Of a stretch of DNA of 64,000 nucleotides, positions 25,136 through 33,956 are shown piece after piece. Every line of letters starts with the position of its first letter. Positions within the stretch are counted from its first letter, which is position 1. Both the position numbers and the translations under genes were made by a program. The DNA comes from Allobosea sp039673065 (lineage in GTDB: Bacteria > Pseudomonadota > Alphaproteobacteria > Rhizobiales > Beijerinckiaceae), in contig NZ_JBDJKW010000010.1 in the NCBI RefSeq assembly GCF_039673065.1, forward strand, positions 77,510 to 141,509. Reading direction: 5' to 3'. Under the pieces are notes generated by a model, which saw nothing but the letters and a program-made list of their open reading frames with translations, ran no database searches and had not been told where the DNA came from.

Positions 25136-26481
25136 GCGGGATCCGCGCCAAGACCGAGACCAAGCCCGCCGCAAAGGCCGACTCCTTCGCCCTGCCGCAC
25201 GACCCCGCCGTCGAGCTCACGACGCTGCCGTCGGGCCTGCGCATCGTCTCCGAGCGGATGAACCACGCCGCGACCGTGTCGCTCGGCATCTGGGTCGGCG
25301 CCGGCGCGCGCGACGAGCTGCCCCATGAACACGGGCTCGCCCATCTGCTCGAGCACATGGCGTTCAAGGGCACGGCGCGCCGCTCGGCCCGCCAGATCGC
25401 CGAGGAGATCGAGAGCGTCGGCGGCGACCTCAACGCCGCGACGAGCGTCGAGTACACCTGCTACACCGCGCGCGTGCTCGGCCGCGACCTGCCGCTGGCC
25501 GTCGACATCCTCGCCGACATCCTGACCGCCCCGGCGCTCAGCGAGGAGGAGCTCGCCCGCGAGAAGGGCGTAATCCTGCAGGAGATCGGCGCGGTGCAGG
25601 ACACGCCCGACGACCTGGTCTACGATCGCTTCCTGCAGGCCGCCTTCCCCGACCAGCCGCTGGGCCGGCCTATCCTCGGCACGGCGCAGACGGTCAACGG
25701 CTTCACGCCCGAGGCGATCCGCGCCTATCTCGGCCAGCACTATCACGCCGGCAACATGGTGCTGGCGGCCGCCGGCGCCGTCGATCATGCCGAGCTGGTG
25801 GCGCTTGCCAGCGAGGCGCTGGCCGCCCTGCCCGAGCGCCCGGCGAGCCCGCTGCAGCCGCGTTCACCGTCGGTCTATCGCGGCGGCGAAGCCCGCATCG
25901 ACGGCGACGAGGAGCAGGTCCACATCGTGCTGGGCTTCCCCGGCAAGCCGTTCCAGGACGGCGAGCACTATCCGCTGCAGATCTTCTCGGCGGTGCTGGG
26001 CGGCGGGCTGTCGTCGCGCCTGTTCCAGGAGGTGCGCGAGCGCCGCGGCCTCGCCTATGCGGTCGACGCTTTCCACTGGCCCTTCTCCGATTCCGGCATC
26101 TTCGGCATCAGCGCCGGCACGGCGCCGGAGGATGTCGACGAGCTGGTCGACGTCGCCTTCGACTGCCTGCGCCAGGCGGCAGAGGACGTCAGCGAGGTCG
26201 AGGTCGCCCGTGCCCGCGCCCAGATGAAGGTCGGGCTGCTCGCCTCGCTGGAGAGCCCCGGCGGCAAGCTGGAGCAGATGGCGCGGCAGGTGCTGGTCTT
26301 TGGCCGCGCCATCCCGCGCGAGGAACTCGCCGGCCGGCTCGACGCCGTCAGCCTCGCCGATGTCCGCGCCGCCGGCCGCTCGCTGCTCGAAGGGCACGCG
26401 ACGGTGGCCGCCGTCGGCCCGCTGGAGGAGCTGCCCCCGGCCGATGCGCTGCGGGCCAGGCTCCGCGCCGGAAAGCGCTGA
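25132..26481 (+). CDS. M16 family zinc peptidase (processing-peptidase-like)
   Basis: This is a 449-residue single-unit M16B protease. The inverted zinc motif HLLEH is at residues 71-75 and the third ligand Glu151 lies 76 residues further on in ILQEI, so it should be catalytically active. The Gly-rich loop GGGLSSRLFQEVRE is also present. It resembles the beta subunit of the mitochondrial processing peptidase and rickettsial MPP-like proteins. The natural substrate is unknown. It starts with ATGA overlapping thrC, a conserved thrC-M16 pairing in alphaproteobacteria. Confidence 0.93.
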   Translation: MSGIRAKTETKPAAKADSFALPHDPAVELTTLPSGLRIVSERMNHAATVSLGIWVGAGARDELPHEHGLAHLLEHMAFKGTARRSARQIAEEIESVGGDLNAATSVEYTCYTARVLGRDLPLAVDILADILTAPALSEEELAREKGVILQEIGAVQDTPDDLVYDRFLQAAFPDQPLGRPILGTAQTVNGFTPEAIRAYLGQHYHAGNMVLAAAGAVDHAELVALASEALAALPERPASPLQPRSPSVYRGGEARIDGDEEQVHIVLGFPGKPFQDGEHYPLQIFSAVLGGGLSSRLFQEVRERRGLAYAVDAFHWPFSDSGIFGISAGTAPEDVDELVDVAFDCLRQAAEDVSEVEVARARAQMKVGLLASLESPGGKLEQMARQVLVFGRAIPREELAGRLDAVSLADVRAAGRSLLEGHATVAAVGPLEELPPADALRARLRAGKR

Positions 26482-26485
26482 GGCC

Positions 26486-27091
26486 ATGGCCCTCTTCCGT
26501 TTCGCGACAGAGCCCTCGGCGAGGCCGCTGATCCGAACGGAGACCCTGACGCTGCGACCGCCGCAGGCCGACGACTACGCGGCCTGGGCGGCGCTGCGGA
26601 TCGAGAGCCGCGAATTCCTGACCCCCTGGGAGCCGACCTGGGCCGAGGAAGACCTGACCCGCAACTCCTTCCGGCAGCGGGTGAAGCGTGCCGCCCGTGA
26701 GATCGCGGCGGACGAGGCCTATTCGCTGTTCCTGTTCGAGACCCGCACGGCCGCGCTGGTCGGCGGGCTGACCATGGGGCTGGTGCGCCGCGGCGTCGCC
26801 CAGACCTGCACACTCGGTTACTGGATGGGCCAGCGCCATGCCGGCAAGGGCCACATGACCGAGGCGGTGCGCGGCGCGGTCCGCTTCGCCTTCACCGAGC
26901 TGGCTCTCCACAGGGTCGAGGCCGCCTGCCTGCCGCATAACGAGCCCTCGCGCCGCCTGCTCGAGCGCGTCGGCTTCCGGCTGGAAGGGCGCGCCCGGGG
27001 CTATCTGCGCATCAACGGGGCGTGGGCGGAGCATCTTCTCTACGGAATCCTGGCCTCCGACCCGCTTCCCGAGCGGCGCGATGCCGGCTGA
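26486..27091 (+). CDS. GNAT N-acetyltransferase (RimJ/RimL-like)
   Basis: This is a 201-residue acetyltransferase of the ribosomal-protein-acetylating subgroup. It has the N-terminal substrate motif LRPPQADDYAAWAALR, FLTPWEPTW, the CoA-loop LGYWMGQRHAGKGHMTEA and the C-terminal NEPSRRLLERVGFRLEG. The target is not predictable from sequence. The start at 26486 lies 4 bp after the protease stop; upstream in-frame sequence belongs to the protease shadow. The third gene of the thrC-M16-GNAT run, it overlaps the next gene by 11 bp. Confidence 0.86.
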   Translation: MALFRFATEPSARPLIRTETLTLRPPQADDYAAWAALRIESREFLTPWEPTWAEEDLTRNSFRQRVKRAAREIAADEAYSLFLFETRTAALVGGLTMGLVRRGVAQTCTLGYWMGQRHAGKGHMTEAVRGAVRFAFTELALHRVEAACLPHNEPSRRLLERVGFRLEGRARGYLRINGAWAEHLLYGILASDPLPERRDAG

Positions 27092-30000
27092 GCGCAGGGC
27101 GCCGGCCGCCTTGCCCTCGCCACGCCCGGCCGATACCACTGGCCTCGACACTCGTCACAAGACCCCGCCTCACAAGACCGAGCCCCCCTTGTCGCCCTCG
27201 CTCCGCTTCCTCCGGCTTGGCATGGCCATCTGCGGCCTCCTGCTCCTGGCCCTGCCCGCGCTGCTGCGGCCGGCCCAGGCGGTGGAAGCCCAGCGCGTGC
27301 CGATCGAGGCGCCTGTGCTCGACCTCACCGACGTGGTCGAGCGCAACAAGTCGGACGGCGACGTCATCCAGATCTCGACCGCGCCGGGCCCGGACGGCAT
27401 CGTACGCCGCATCGCGGTGCGCGCCCGCGAATCCGGTGCGCGGCCGGACTGGATCGTCTTCGCGCTCACCAACGATTCCGACGAGCAGATCGACCGCCTG
27501 CTGGTCGCGCCCTTCCACAGGCTGATCGGCTCCGGCGTGATCTGGCCCGATCTCGGCGACCGGCGCATCGAGGCGGTCACCGCGAGCCAGGGCCTGCGGC
27601 CGGAACGCGAGGACTCGCCCGATGCCGACGTGTTCCAGATCACGCTCGATCCCGGCACGACCGTCACCTTCGTCGCCGAGCTGAAATCGCCCAACCTGCC
27701 GCAGCTCTATCTCTACGAGACGGAGGCCTATCGCCAGAAGACCAACGGGCTGACGCTCTACAAGGGCATCATCATCGGCATCGCCGGCCTGCTGGCGCTG
27801 TTCCTGACCATCATCTTCGTGGTCAAGGGCGCGGTGATCTTCCCGGCCGCGGCAGCGCTGGCCTGGGCGGTGCTGGCCTATGCCGGCCTCGACTTCGGCT
27901 TCTTCCAGCGCATCTTCCCGCTGACGCCGGCGATCGAACGCATCTACCGCGCCGGTGCCGAGGTGGTGCTGGCGGCGACGCTGCTGGTCTTCCTCTTCGC
28001 CTATCTCAACCTGTCGCGCTGGCATGTGCGCTACAGCCACATCACGCTGATCTGGATCCTCGGCCTTGCCGGGCTGGTCGGGCTCGCGGTGGTCGACGCG
28101 CCGATGGCGGCCGGCGTCGCGCGCATCTCGATCGCGGCAGTGGCGGCGATCGGCCTCGTGCTGGTGCTGCACCTCGCCACGCATGGCTACGAGCGGGCGG
28201 TGATGCTGATCCCGACCTGGTTCCTGCTGCTGGTCTGGGTCACGGCGGCCGGCTTCACCGTCACCGGCCAGCTGGTGCGCGACCTCGCGCCGCCGGCGCT
28301 GATCGGCGGACTGGTGCTGATCGTGCTGCTGATCGGCTTCACCGTGGTGCAGCACGCCTTCGCGGGCGGCGCGCTGGCGCAGGGGCTGGTCTCGGATTCG
28401 GAGCGCCGGGCGCTGGCGCTGGCCGGCGCCGGCGACCTCGTCTTCGACTGGGACGTCAGTGCCGACAAGATCTTCGTCTCGCCGCAGGCCGAGAGCCTGC
28501 TCGGCCTGCCGCGCGGCGCGCTGGAAGGCTCGGCCGCCCGCTGGCTGGAATACATGCACGTCGCCGATCGCGACCGCTATCGCATCACCCTCGACGCAGT
28601 GATCGAACAGCGCCGCGGCAGGCTGCAGCTCGATTTCCGCCTGCGCGCGGCGAGCGGCGCCTATCACTGGTTCAGCCTGAAGGCGCGCCCGGTCGTCGGC
28701 AGCGACGGCGAGGTGATGCGCGTCATCGGCACGCTGGTCGACATCACCGAGCAGCGCACGGCGCAGGAGCGCATGCTGCACGACGCCGTGCACGACAACC
28801 TGACCGGCCTGCCCAATCGCGAGTTGTTCCAGGACCGGCTCGCCGCCGTGTTCGGCTTCAGCCGGGCAGACGAGAACATCCGCCCGACCGTGCTGGTCAT
28901 CGACATCGACCGCTTCAAGCAGGTCAACGAGTCGGTCGGCTTCTCGGCCGGCGATTCGATCCTGCTGACGCTGGCGCGCCGCCTCGGCCGGCTGCTGCGG
29001 GCACAGGACACGCTGGCGCGCATCGGCGGCGACACCTTCGCGATGATCCTGGTCTCGGAGCGCGAGCCGGAGCGCATCCTGGCGCTGGCCGAGCTGGTGC
29101 GCCGCGCCGTCTCGACGCCGATCACCTTCGCCGAGCGCGAGATCGTACTGACGCCCTCGATCGGCCTGGCGCTGTTCGACGACACGCCGACCGCCCGGCA
29201 GGACGACGCGCTGAAGAACGCCGAACTGGCCATGACGCACGCCAAGAACCAGGGCGGCAATCTGGTCGAGGTCTTCGTCCCGGCGATGCGCAAGGACCGT
29301 AACGACCGCCTCGCGCTGGAGAGCGACCTGCGCCGCGCGATCGAGCGCGGCGAGATCCAGGTGGTCTACCAGCCGATCGTCCGGCTGGAGGACCGTACCA
29401 TCGCCGGCTTCGAGGCGCTGATGCGCTGGGACCATCCGCGCGAGGGAAGGCTGCTGCCGCAGGACTTCCTCTCCATCGCGGAGGAGACCGGGCTGATCGT
29501 CGATCTCGGCGTCTATGTGATGGACCGCACGGCGCATGAGCTCGCGGCCTGGCAGGCGGCGCTCGAGGTCGAGCCGCCGATCTTCGCCAGCGTCAACGTC
29601 TCCAGCCGCCAGCTGCTGCGCCACGACCTGCTGCGCGACGTAAAGAGCGTTCTCGCCCGCCGCCGGGTGCTGCCCGGCACGCTCAAGCTCGAGATCACCG
29701 AGAGCCTGGTGATGGAGAACCCGGAATATGCGGCGCAGATGCTGTCGCGCATCCGCGATCTCGGCGCCGGCCTGTCGCTCGACGATTTCGGCACGGGGTA
29801 TTCCTCGCTGTCCTATCTGCAGCGCTTCCCCTTCGACACGATCAAGATCGACCAGAGCTTCGTGCGCCAGATGGCCAATGGCCGCCCGCCGGTGATCCTG
29901 CGCTCGATCGTCCAGCTCGCCGCCGATCTGCGCATGGATGTGGTCGCCGAGGGCGCCGAAACGGAATCGGACGCGATCGAGCTCTACCAGCTCGGCTGCC

Positions 30001-30095
30001 AGTACGCGCAGGGCTACACCTTCGGCCAGCCGATGACCGCGGCCGAGGCGCGGCGCCTCGTCGGCGCCACTGGCTCGTCCTACGAGATGGCGTGA
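27081..30095 (+). CDS. Membrane PAS-GGDEF-EAL protein, probable c-di-GMP phosphodiesterase
   Basis: This is a 1004-residue protein. After a hydrophobic signal region (about 45-68) comes a periplasmic domain (70-215), then about seven membrane helices (225-440) in a 7TMR-like arrangement. A PAS domain (about 450-570), a GGDEF domain (about 575-735) and a C-terminal EAL domain (about 750-1000) follow. The cyclase motif is degenerate: RIGGDTF replaces GGDEF. The EAL domain is intact (FEALMRW, ITESLVMEN, DDFGTGYSSLSYL, KIDQSFV, AEGAE, QGYTFGQP), so net c-di-GMP hydrolysis is predicted, with GGDTF perhaps a GTP sensor. An internal start such as MAICGLLL would give a cleaner signal peptide. Confidence 0.88.
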   Translation: MPAERRAPAALPSPRPADTTGLDTRHKTPPHKTEPPLSPSLRFLRLGMAICGLLLLALPALLRPAQAVEAQRVPIEAPVLDLTDVVERNKSDGDVIQISTAPGPDGIVRRIAVRARESGARPDWIVFALTNDSDEQIDRLLVAPFHRLIGSGVIWPDLGDRRIEAVTASQGLRPEREDSPDADVFQITLDPGTTVTFVAELKSPNLPQLYLYETEAYRQKTNGLTLYKGIIIGIAGLLALFLTIIFVVKGAVIFPAAAALAWAVLAYAGLDFGFFQRIFPLTPAIERIYRAGAEVVLAATLLVFLFAYLNLSRWHVRYSHITLIWILGLAGLVGLAVVDAPMAAGVARISIAAVAAIGLVLVLHLATHGYERAVMLIPTWFLLLVWVTAAGFTVTGQLVRDLAPPALIGGLVLIVLLIGFTVVQHAFAGGALAQGLVSDSERRALALAGAGDLVFDWDVSADKIFVSPQAESLLGLPRGALEGSAARWLEYMHVADRDRYRITLDAVIEQRRGRLQLDFRLRAASGAYHWFSLKARPVVGSDGEVMRVIGTLVDITEQRTAQERMLHDAVHDNLTGLPNRELFQDRLAAVFGFSRADENIRPTVLVIDIDRFKQVNESVGFSAGDSILLTLARRLGRLLRAQDTLARIGGDTFAMILVSEREPERILALAELVRRAVSTPITFAEREIVLTPSIGLALFDDTPTARQDDALKNAELAMTHAKNQGGNLVEVFVPAMRKDRNDRLALESDLRRAIERGEIQVVYQPIVRLEDRTIAGFEALMRWDHPREGRLLPQDFLSIAEETGLIVDLGVYVMDRTAHELAAWQAALEVEPPIFASVNVSSRQLLRHDLLRDVKSVLARRRVLPGTLKLEITESLVMENPEYAAQMLSRIRDLGAGLSLDDFGTGYSSLSYLQRFPFDTIKIDQSFVRQMANGRPPVILRSIVQLAADLRMDVVAEGAETESDAIELYQLGCQYAQGYTFGQPMTAAEARRLVGATGSSYEMA

Positions 30096-30188
30096 GCGCA
30101 GCCGCAGCGCTCGCGCCTTCGCCCGTTCCGGCTCTTCACCGATTGTGGGACTGAAGCGAAGGCCGGGCGGGACTGCCGCCGGGCCGCC

Positions 30189-30800
30189 TCAGGCGTGGCC
30201 GGCCTCGCCTGAGAGAAACGCTTGGTCGATGCCGAGCTTGGCCAAGGCGCGGGCGTATTTGGTGTCGAGCCCGTGGTCGAACAGCAGCGCGTGGTCGGCC
30301 TCGCAATGCAGCCAGCCATTCGACTGGATTTCGCTTTCGAGCTGGCCGGCGCCCCAGCCGGCATAGCCAAGCGCCAGCACCGCACTCTCCGGCCCGTTGC
30401 CGGCCGCGATGGCGCGCAGGATGTCGAGCGTCGCGGTGAGGCAGATGCCGTCATCGACCGGCAGCGTCGCCGATTCGACGAAGAAATCGGCCGAGTGCAG
30501 CACGAAGCCGCGCTTGGTCTCGACCGGCCCGCCGCGCAGGACCTGCACCTTCTCAGCCTGGCTCGGCAGCCTGATCGCCTCGTCAGCCGGGATCACCTCG
30601 AGCTGGACGAGGAGTTCCGGAAAGCGGGTCTCGATCGCCGGCTTGTTGACGATGATGCCCATCGCCCCGTCCTCGGAATGGGCGCAGAGATACACGACCG
30701 AGCGGGCGAAGCGCGGATCGCTCATGCCCGGCATGGCGATCAGGCACTGCCCGTCGAGATAGCTGCGACCGTCGATGCGCGGGTTCGATCCAAAGTCCAT
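30189..30800 (-). CDS. YqgE/AlgH family protein
   Basis: This is a 203-residue member of the DUF179 (YqgE/AlgH) family. Family marks are LDGQCLIAMPGMSDPRF, RSVVYLCAHSEDGAMGIIVNKP, LRGGPVETKRGFVLHS and ALGYAGWGAGQLESE. The fold is known, but the biochemical role is not; AlgH was linked to alginate regulation in Pseudomonas. It is convergent with the EAL gene and divergent from the DsbD-like gene. Start ATG 30800 is unambiguous. Confidence 0.92.
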   Translation of the reverse strand: MDFGSNPRIDGRSYLDGQCLIAMPGMSDPRFARSVVYLCAHSEDGAMGIIVNKPAIETRFPELLVQLEVIPADEAIRLPSQAEKVQVLRGGPVETKRGFVLHSADFFVESATLPVDDGICLTATLDILRAIAAGNGPESAVLALGYAGWGAGQLESEIQSNGWLHCEADHALLFDHGLDTKYARALAKLGIDQAFLSGEAGHA

Positions 30801-31044
30801 GCCGACATGCTAGCCGATCCCGATCGAAAGGGGAATCCGGTCTCCCCGAAGGAATCCGGGGCGATAACAACGCGATAGCCGATCGCCCGGCCCCGCCTGG
30901 CCCGGCGCGCGGTTCCGCCGCATCCGCCGCCGCGGCGGCCTGATCGCGCCGCAATCCTCCGGCAGGATCACGTTTCCTCGTGCCCGGCCCAGCCGGGGCG
31001 CTTCCCGCTCGCAAGCCCGGTCGTTATCGCCTACATATCCTGCC

Positions 31045-31881
31045 GTGAAAGCACTCATCGTCCCGGCCTTCTGCCTTCTCGCCCTCGGCTGCCAAGCGCA
31101 GGCCGAGGAGGCCGCCATGTCGCCCTGGTCGAGCGGTTCGCATTCGCAATTGCGCCTCATCGCGGGACCGACCACCCCGACCGGCAAGCAGCGCGTCGGC
31201 GTCGAGATCAAGATGACGCCGGGCTACAAGACCTATTGGCGCAGCCCCGGCGATTCCGGGGTGCCCCCGGTGTTCGACTGGAGCGGATCGGACAATGTCG
31301 GCGGTCTCGACGTGCGCTGGCCGGCGCCGCAGCGCTTCGAGGCCGGCAACGGCTATGGTGTCGGCTATATCGACGAGGTGGTGGTGCCGATCTCGGTGCA
31401 GCCGGTCGATCCCGACAAGCCGGTCACAGTGGTGCTGAAGCTCGCCTACGCGGTCTGCGAGAAGATCTGCATTCCCGCCACCGGCGAGGCCAGGCTCTGG
31501 CTCAAGCCCGGCGTCACCGCCGTGACGTCGCCCCGGCTGGAGGAATACGAGGCGCGGGTGCCGGTCCCGGTGCGCCAGGGCCAGCCCGGCGACCAGATCG
31601 CCATTCTCGACATGCGCAAGAACGAGCGCATGCTGGAACTCGGCCTGCGGGCGCCGGCCGAGGGCGCGATCGAGGACGTCTTCGTCGAGGGCCCGGGCGC
31701 CTGGGCCTTCGGGCGGCCCGTGCTGACCCCGCAGGCAGACGGCAGCACGCTGGCCAGGATCAGGATCACCGAGCGCCCCCGCGGCGCCGGCGGGCCGACG
31801 CCGTTCATCGTCACCGTCAGCGGCAAGCCGCAGGCCGTGGAAGCGCGCCTCGAACTCGACATCGGCACCGCGAGGCCGTAA
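31045..31881 (+). CDS. Periplasmic DsbD-alpha-domain-like protein
   Basis: This is a 278-residue secreted protein with a short signal (ALIVPAFCLLALGCQAQA); ALGC could act as a weak lipobox. The body matches the N-terminal (alpha, DsbC-interacting) domain of DsbD: PGYKTYWRSPGDSGVPPVFDWSGS, then YGVGYIDEVVVPISVQ and YAVCEKICIPA, in which Cys-Glu-Lys-Ile-Cys supplies the redox pair. The membrane and thioredoxin domains of full DsbD are missing. The start codon is GTG 31045. It is 47 bp ahead of a peroxiredoxin gene, which suggests a thiol-redox unit; a partner for reduction would have to be encoded elsewhere. Confidence 0.85.
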   Translation: MKALIVPAFCLLALGCQAQAEEAAMSPWSSGSHSQLRLIAGPTTPTGKQRVGVEIKMTPGYKTYWRSPGDSGVPPVFDWSGSDNVGGLDVRWPAPQRFEAGNGYGVGYIDEVVVPISVQPVDPDKPVTVVLKLAYAVCEKICIPATGEARLWLKPGVTAVTSPRLEEYEARVPVPVRQGQPGDQIAILDMRKNERMLELGLRAPAEGAIEDVFVEGPGAWAFGRPVLTPQADGSTLARIRITERPRGAGGPTPFIVTVSGKPQAVEARLELDIGTARP

Positions 31882-31928
31882 CCCTCCCCCGGGGCGGCGC
31901 GTGCCGCGAGAGTGAACAGGCGAGGGAC

Positions 31929-32417
31929 ATGATGGCGATCAAGGTCGGTGACAAGCTTCCGCAGGCGACGTTCCGCGTGATGACGGCCGAAGGGCCGGCG
32001 GCGAAGACCACGGACGAGCTGTTCAAGGGGCGCAAGATCGTCCTGTTCGCGGTGCCGGGCGCCTTCACGCCGACCTGCCATCGCAACCACCTGCCGGGCT
32101 ATGTCGCCAAGGCGGACGAGATCAAGGCCAAGGGCATCTCCGAGATCTTCGTCACGGGCGTCAACGACGTCTTCGTGATGGACGCCTGGGCCAAGGCGAC
32201 CGGCGGCGCCGGCGTCATCACCTTCCTGGCCGACGGCAATGGCGACTTCGCCAAGGAGATCGGCCTGTCGATGGACGGCACCGGCTTCGGCCTCGGCACG
32301 CGCTCGCAGCGCTATTCGATGGTCGTCGAGGACGGCGTGGTGACCGCGCTCAATGTCGAGGAGGCCGCCGGCAAGGCCGAGGCCTCCGGCGCCGAGGCGC
32401 TGATCTCCCAGCTCTGA
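31929..32417 (+). CDS. Peroxiredoxin, Prx5-type, apparently 1-Cys
   Basis: This is a 162-residue thiol peroxidase. The peroxidatic cysteine is Cys50 in VPGAFTPTCHRNHLPGY, with the TxxC motif and the following Arg at the canonical place. No other cysteine occurs in the protein, so there is no intramolecular resolving cysteine and the enzyme needs glutathione/glutaredoxin or another partner. Two adjacent ATG codons (31929 and 31932) could start; SD-like GCGAGGGA precedes. No signal peptide, so it acts in the cytoplasm. Confidence 0.93.
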   Translation: MMAIKVGDKLPQATFRVMTAEGPAAKTTDELFKGRKIVLFAVPGAFTPTCHRNHLPGYVAKADEIKAKGISEIFVTGVNDVFVMDAWAKATGGAGVITFLADGNGDFAKEIGLSMDGTGFGLGTRSQRYSMVVEDGVVTALNVEEAAGKAEASGAEALISQL

Positions 32418-32441
32418 GCCGACAGAAGCACGTCTATCGCG

Positions 32442-32465
32442 AGCCCGCGCCGCACGGCGCGGGCT
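32442..32465 (+). terminator. Terminator-like hairpin after the peroxiredoxin gene
   Basis: AGCCCGCGCC (32442-32451) pairs with GGCGCGGGCT (32456-32465) over a GCAC loop, 24 bp after the stop. The T tract is poor (TCGTCATGT), so termination may be incomplete. Confidence 0.6.
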
Positions 32466-32565
32466 TCGTCATGTCAGCAGCCGGCGCGATCGGATCGATC
32501 TGCGCTTGTGATGGGACAAGTGCCGGCGCCGGCGCTAGCGTTCCGGCCAGGAGGAGCGACAGCCC

Positions 32566-33015
32566 ATGCAGCAGATCACCATCCGCCCGCTCGACGCCGG
32601 CGACCGCGCCGCCTGGGAGCCGCTCTGGCAGGGCTATCTGACATTCTACAAGGCGTCGCTGTCGCCCGAGACCACCGATACGACCTTCGCCCGCCTGACC
32701 GGCGGCGAGGAGCCGATGGGCGGCTTCATCGCCCAGCGCGGCGAGGAGACGCTCGGCATCGTCAACTATGTGCTCCACCGCACCACCTGGAGCCCGAAGG
32801 AGATCTGCTACCTGCAGGATCTCTATACCGTCGAGGCGGCCCGCGGCACCGGCGTCGGGCGCCGGCTGATCGAGGCGGTGCGGGCGATGGCGGAGGCGAA
32901 GGGCTGCTTCCGCGTCTACTGGCAGACGCATGAGAGCAACCTGCAGGCGCAGGCGCTCTACGACAAGGTCGCGCAGAAATCCGGCTTCATCGTCTATCGC
33001 CAGCCGCTGCCCTGA
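32566..33015 (+). CDS. GNAT family N-acetyltransferase
   Basis: This is a 149-residue stand-alone acetyltransferase. It starts ITIRPLDAGDRAAWEPLW, has the central beta strands IVNYVLHRTTWSPKEICYLQDLYT and the acetyl-CoA loop ARGTGVGRRLIEAV (the R/QxxGxG/A signature), followed by TNLQAQALYDK-like HESNLQAQALYDKVAQ. The substrate is unknown; similar proteins are annotated as small-molecule or amino-acid acetyltransferases. It is a single gene with GGAGGAGC just upstream. Confidence 0.87.
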   Translation: MQQITIRPLDAGDRAAWEPLWQGYLTFYKASLSPETTDTTFARLTGGEEPMGGFIAQRGEETLGIVNYVLHRTTWSPKEICYLQDLYTVEAARGTGVGRRLIEAVRAMAEAKGCFRVYWQTHESNLQAQALYDKVAQKSGFIVYRQPLP

Positions 33016-33036
33016 GGCGGCGGGCCGGACAGCTTG

Positions 33037-33060
33037 AAGCGCTCATTGCGGCGAGCGCTT
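33037..33060. terminator. Hairpin between convergent genes
   Basis: AAGCGCTC (33037-33044) pairs with GAGCGCTT (33053-33060), followed by ATTTCGG on the + strand. It lies between the GNAT gene and the convergent hypothetical gene and overlaps the latter's stop codon. A weak terminator is possible. Confidence 0.4.
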
Positions 33061-33874
33061 ATTTCGGCACGTGACGATAGGCCGGCTCGTCCGAATCCGC
33101 CTCCGGCTCGCAGCGCCCCTCGCGGAACCAGACGCTGTCGTAGCAGCGGCGCAGCGCATAATGGTCCAGCCGCTCGAGCCGGCTTTCGGCGATGCCGCGC
33201 CACCAGAGCAGTTCGAGCGCCGGCCAGTCCCCGCGCGGCAGCGTGCAGGCTCGGACCGGACCGCTGCCCTCGCAGGCGAGCTTCGGCGCGTCGCGATCCT
33301 GGCGGATCACCCCCGCCAGCACCCTTGCGCTGCGGCTATCGGCCGGCGGCACGGCATCCCTGCCCTCGGTCCTGCCCCAACGCGCCGCGCTGTCTCCGGC
33401 GATCTCCGTCAGGGACGGCACCCTGATCACGCGCCCGCCATCGGAATCGGCATCGACGAAGCCGCTCGTCATCCGCGGACCGCGGCCCTCCATATCGGTG
33501 CCGATCACCGAGAGAACCTGGGTGCGGTGGGGCACGCCGGGCGCTTGTCCGTCAGCCGGCCGGAAGCGGTAGGCGTACTTGCCGCCGACCGGAAAGCGCA
33601 GCTGGACCTCGGCATAGCGCTGGTCGAGCCGGATCGTGCGCGCCACCCCGCCGGCAGCGACCTCGGCCCAGAGCGGCGCAGGCGTCGGGATGGCGTAGAC
33701 GGTGACGACGCCGCCATGGCGCAGCAGGTCGCCGTCGAGCTCGATCGTCAGGTCGGCGGCTCCGGGCGCAACCTCCTGCGCGGAGGCAGTACCGGCTAGC
33801 ACGCCGGCGCAGACCATGAGCGTGGCGACCGATACGCTGCGGCCCGGTCTGGCGGCGATATGGCTCGGCGTCAT
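33059..33874 (-). CDS. Hypothetical exported protein
   Basis: This is a 271-residue protein from ATG 33874 with a probable signal peptide (RSVSVATLMVCAGVLAGTASAQ). The mature part looks beta-rich at first (LTIELDGDLLRHGGVVTVY, VQLRFPVGGKYAYRF) and holds four cysteines towards the C terminus (KLACEGSGPVRACTLP, RRCYDSVWFREGRCEPE), perhaps two disulfides. I recognise no family or active site. An upstream in-frame start at 33928 adds 18 residues and is less likely. It is downstream of nothing obvious and 82 bp from rnhA, which ends to its right on the same strand. Confidence 0.65.
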   Translation of the reverse strand: MTPSHIAARPGRSVSVATLMVCAGVLAGTASAQEVAPGAADLTIELDGDLLRHGGVVTVYAIPTPAPLWAEVAAGGVARTIRLDQRYAEVQLRFPVGGKYAYRFRPADGQAPGVPHRTQVLSVIGTDMEGRGPRMTSGFVDADSDGGRVIRVPSLTEIAGDSAARWGRTEGRDAVPPADSRSARVLAGVIRQDRDAPKLACEGSGPVRACTLPRGDWPALELLWWRGIAESRLERLDHYALRRCYDSVWFREGRCEPEADSDEPAYRHVPK

Positions 33875-33956
33875 CGGCGTGACCTCGTCTGCCTGTCGGG
33901 CCGCCGGGCTAGCGGACAGATGCGGCACGCGCGAGGCCGGAGGGCGATCGTCCGCG

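Noticed and set aside
27012..29624. An 870-residue minus-strand frame opposite the GGDEF-EAL gene
   Set aside because: Antisense of a gene with intact EAL motifs; low-complexity and without motifs of its own.
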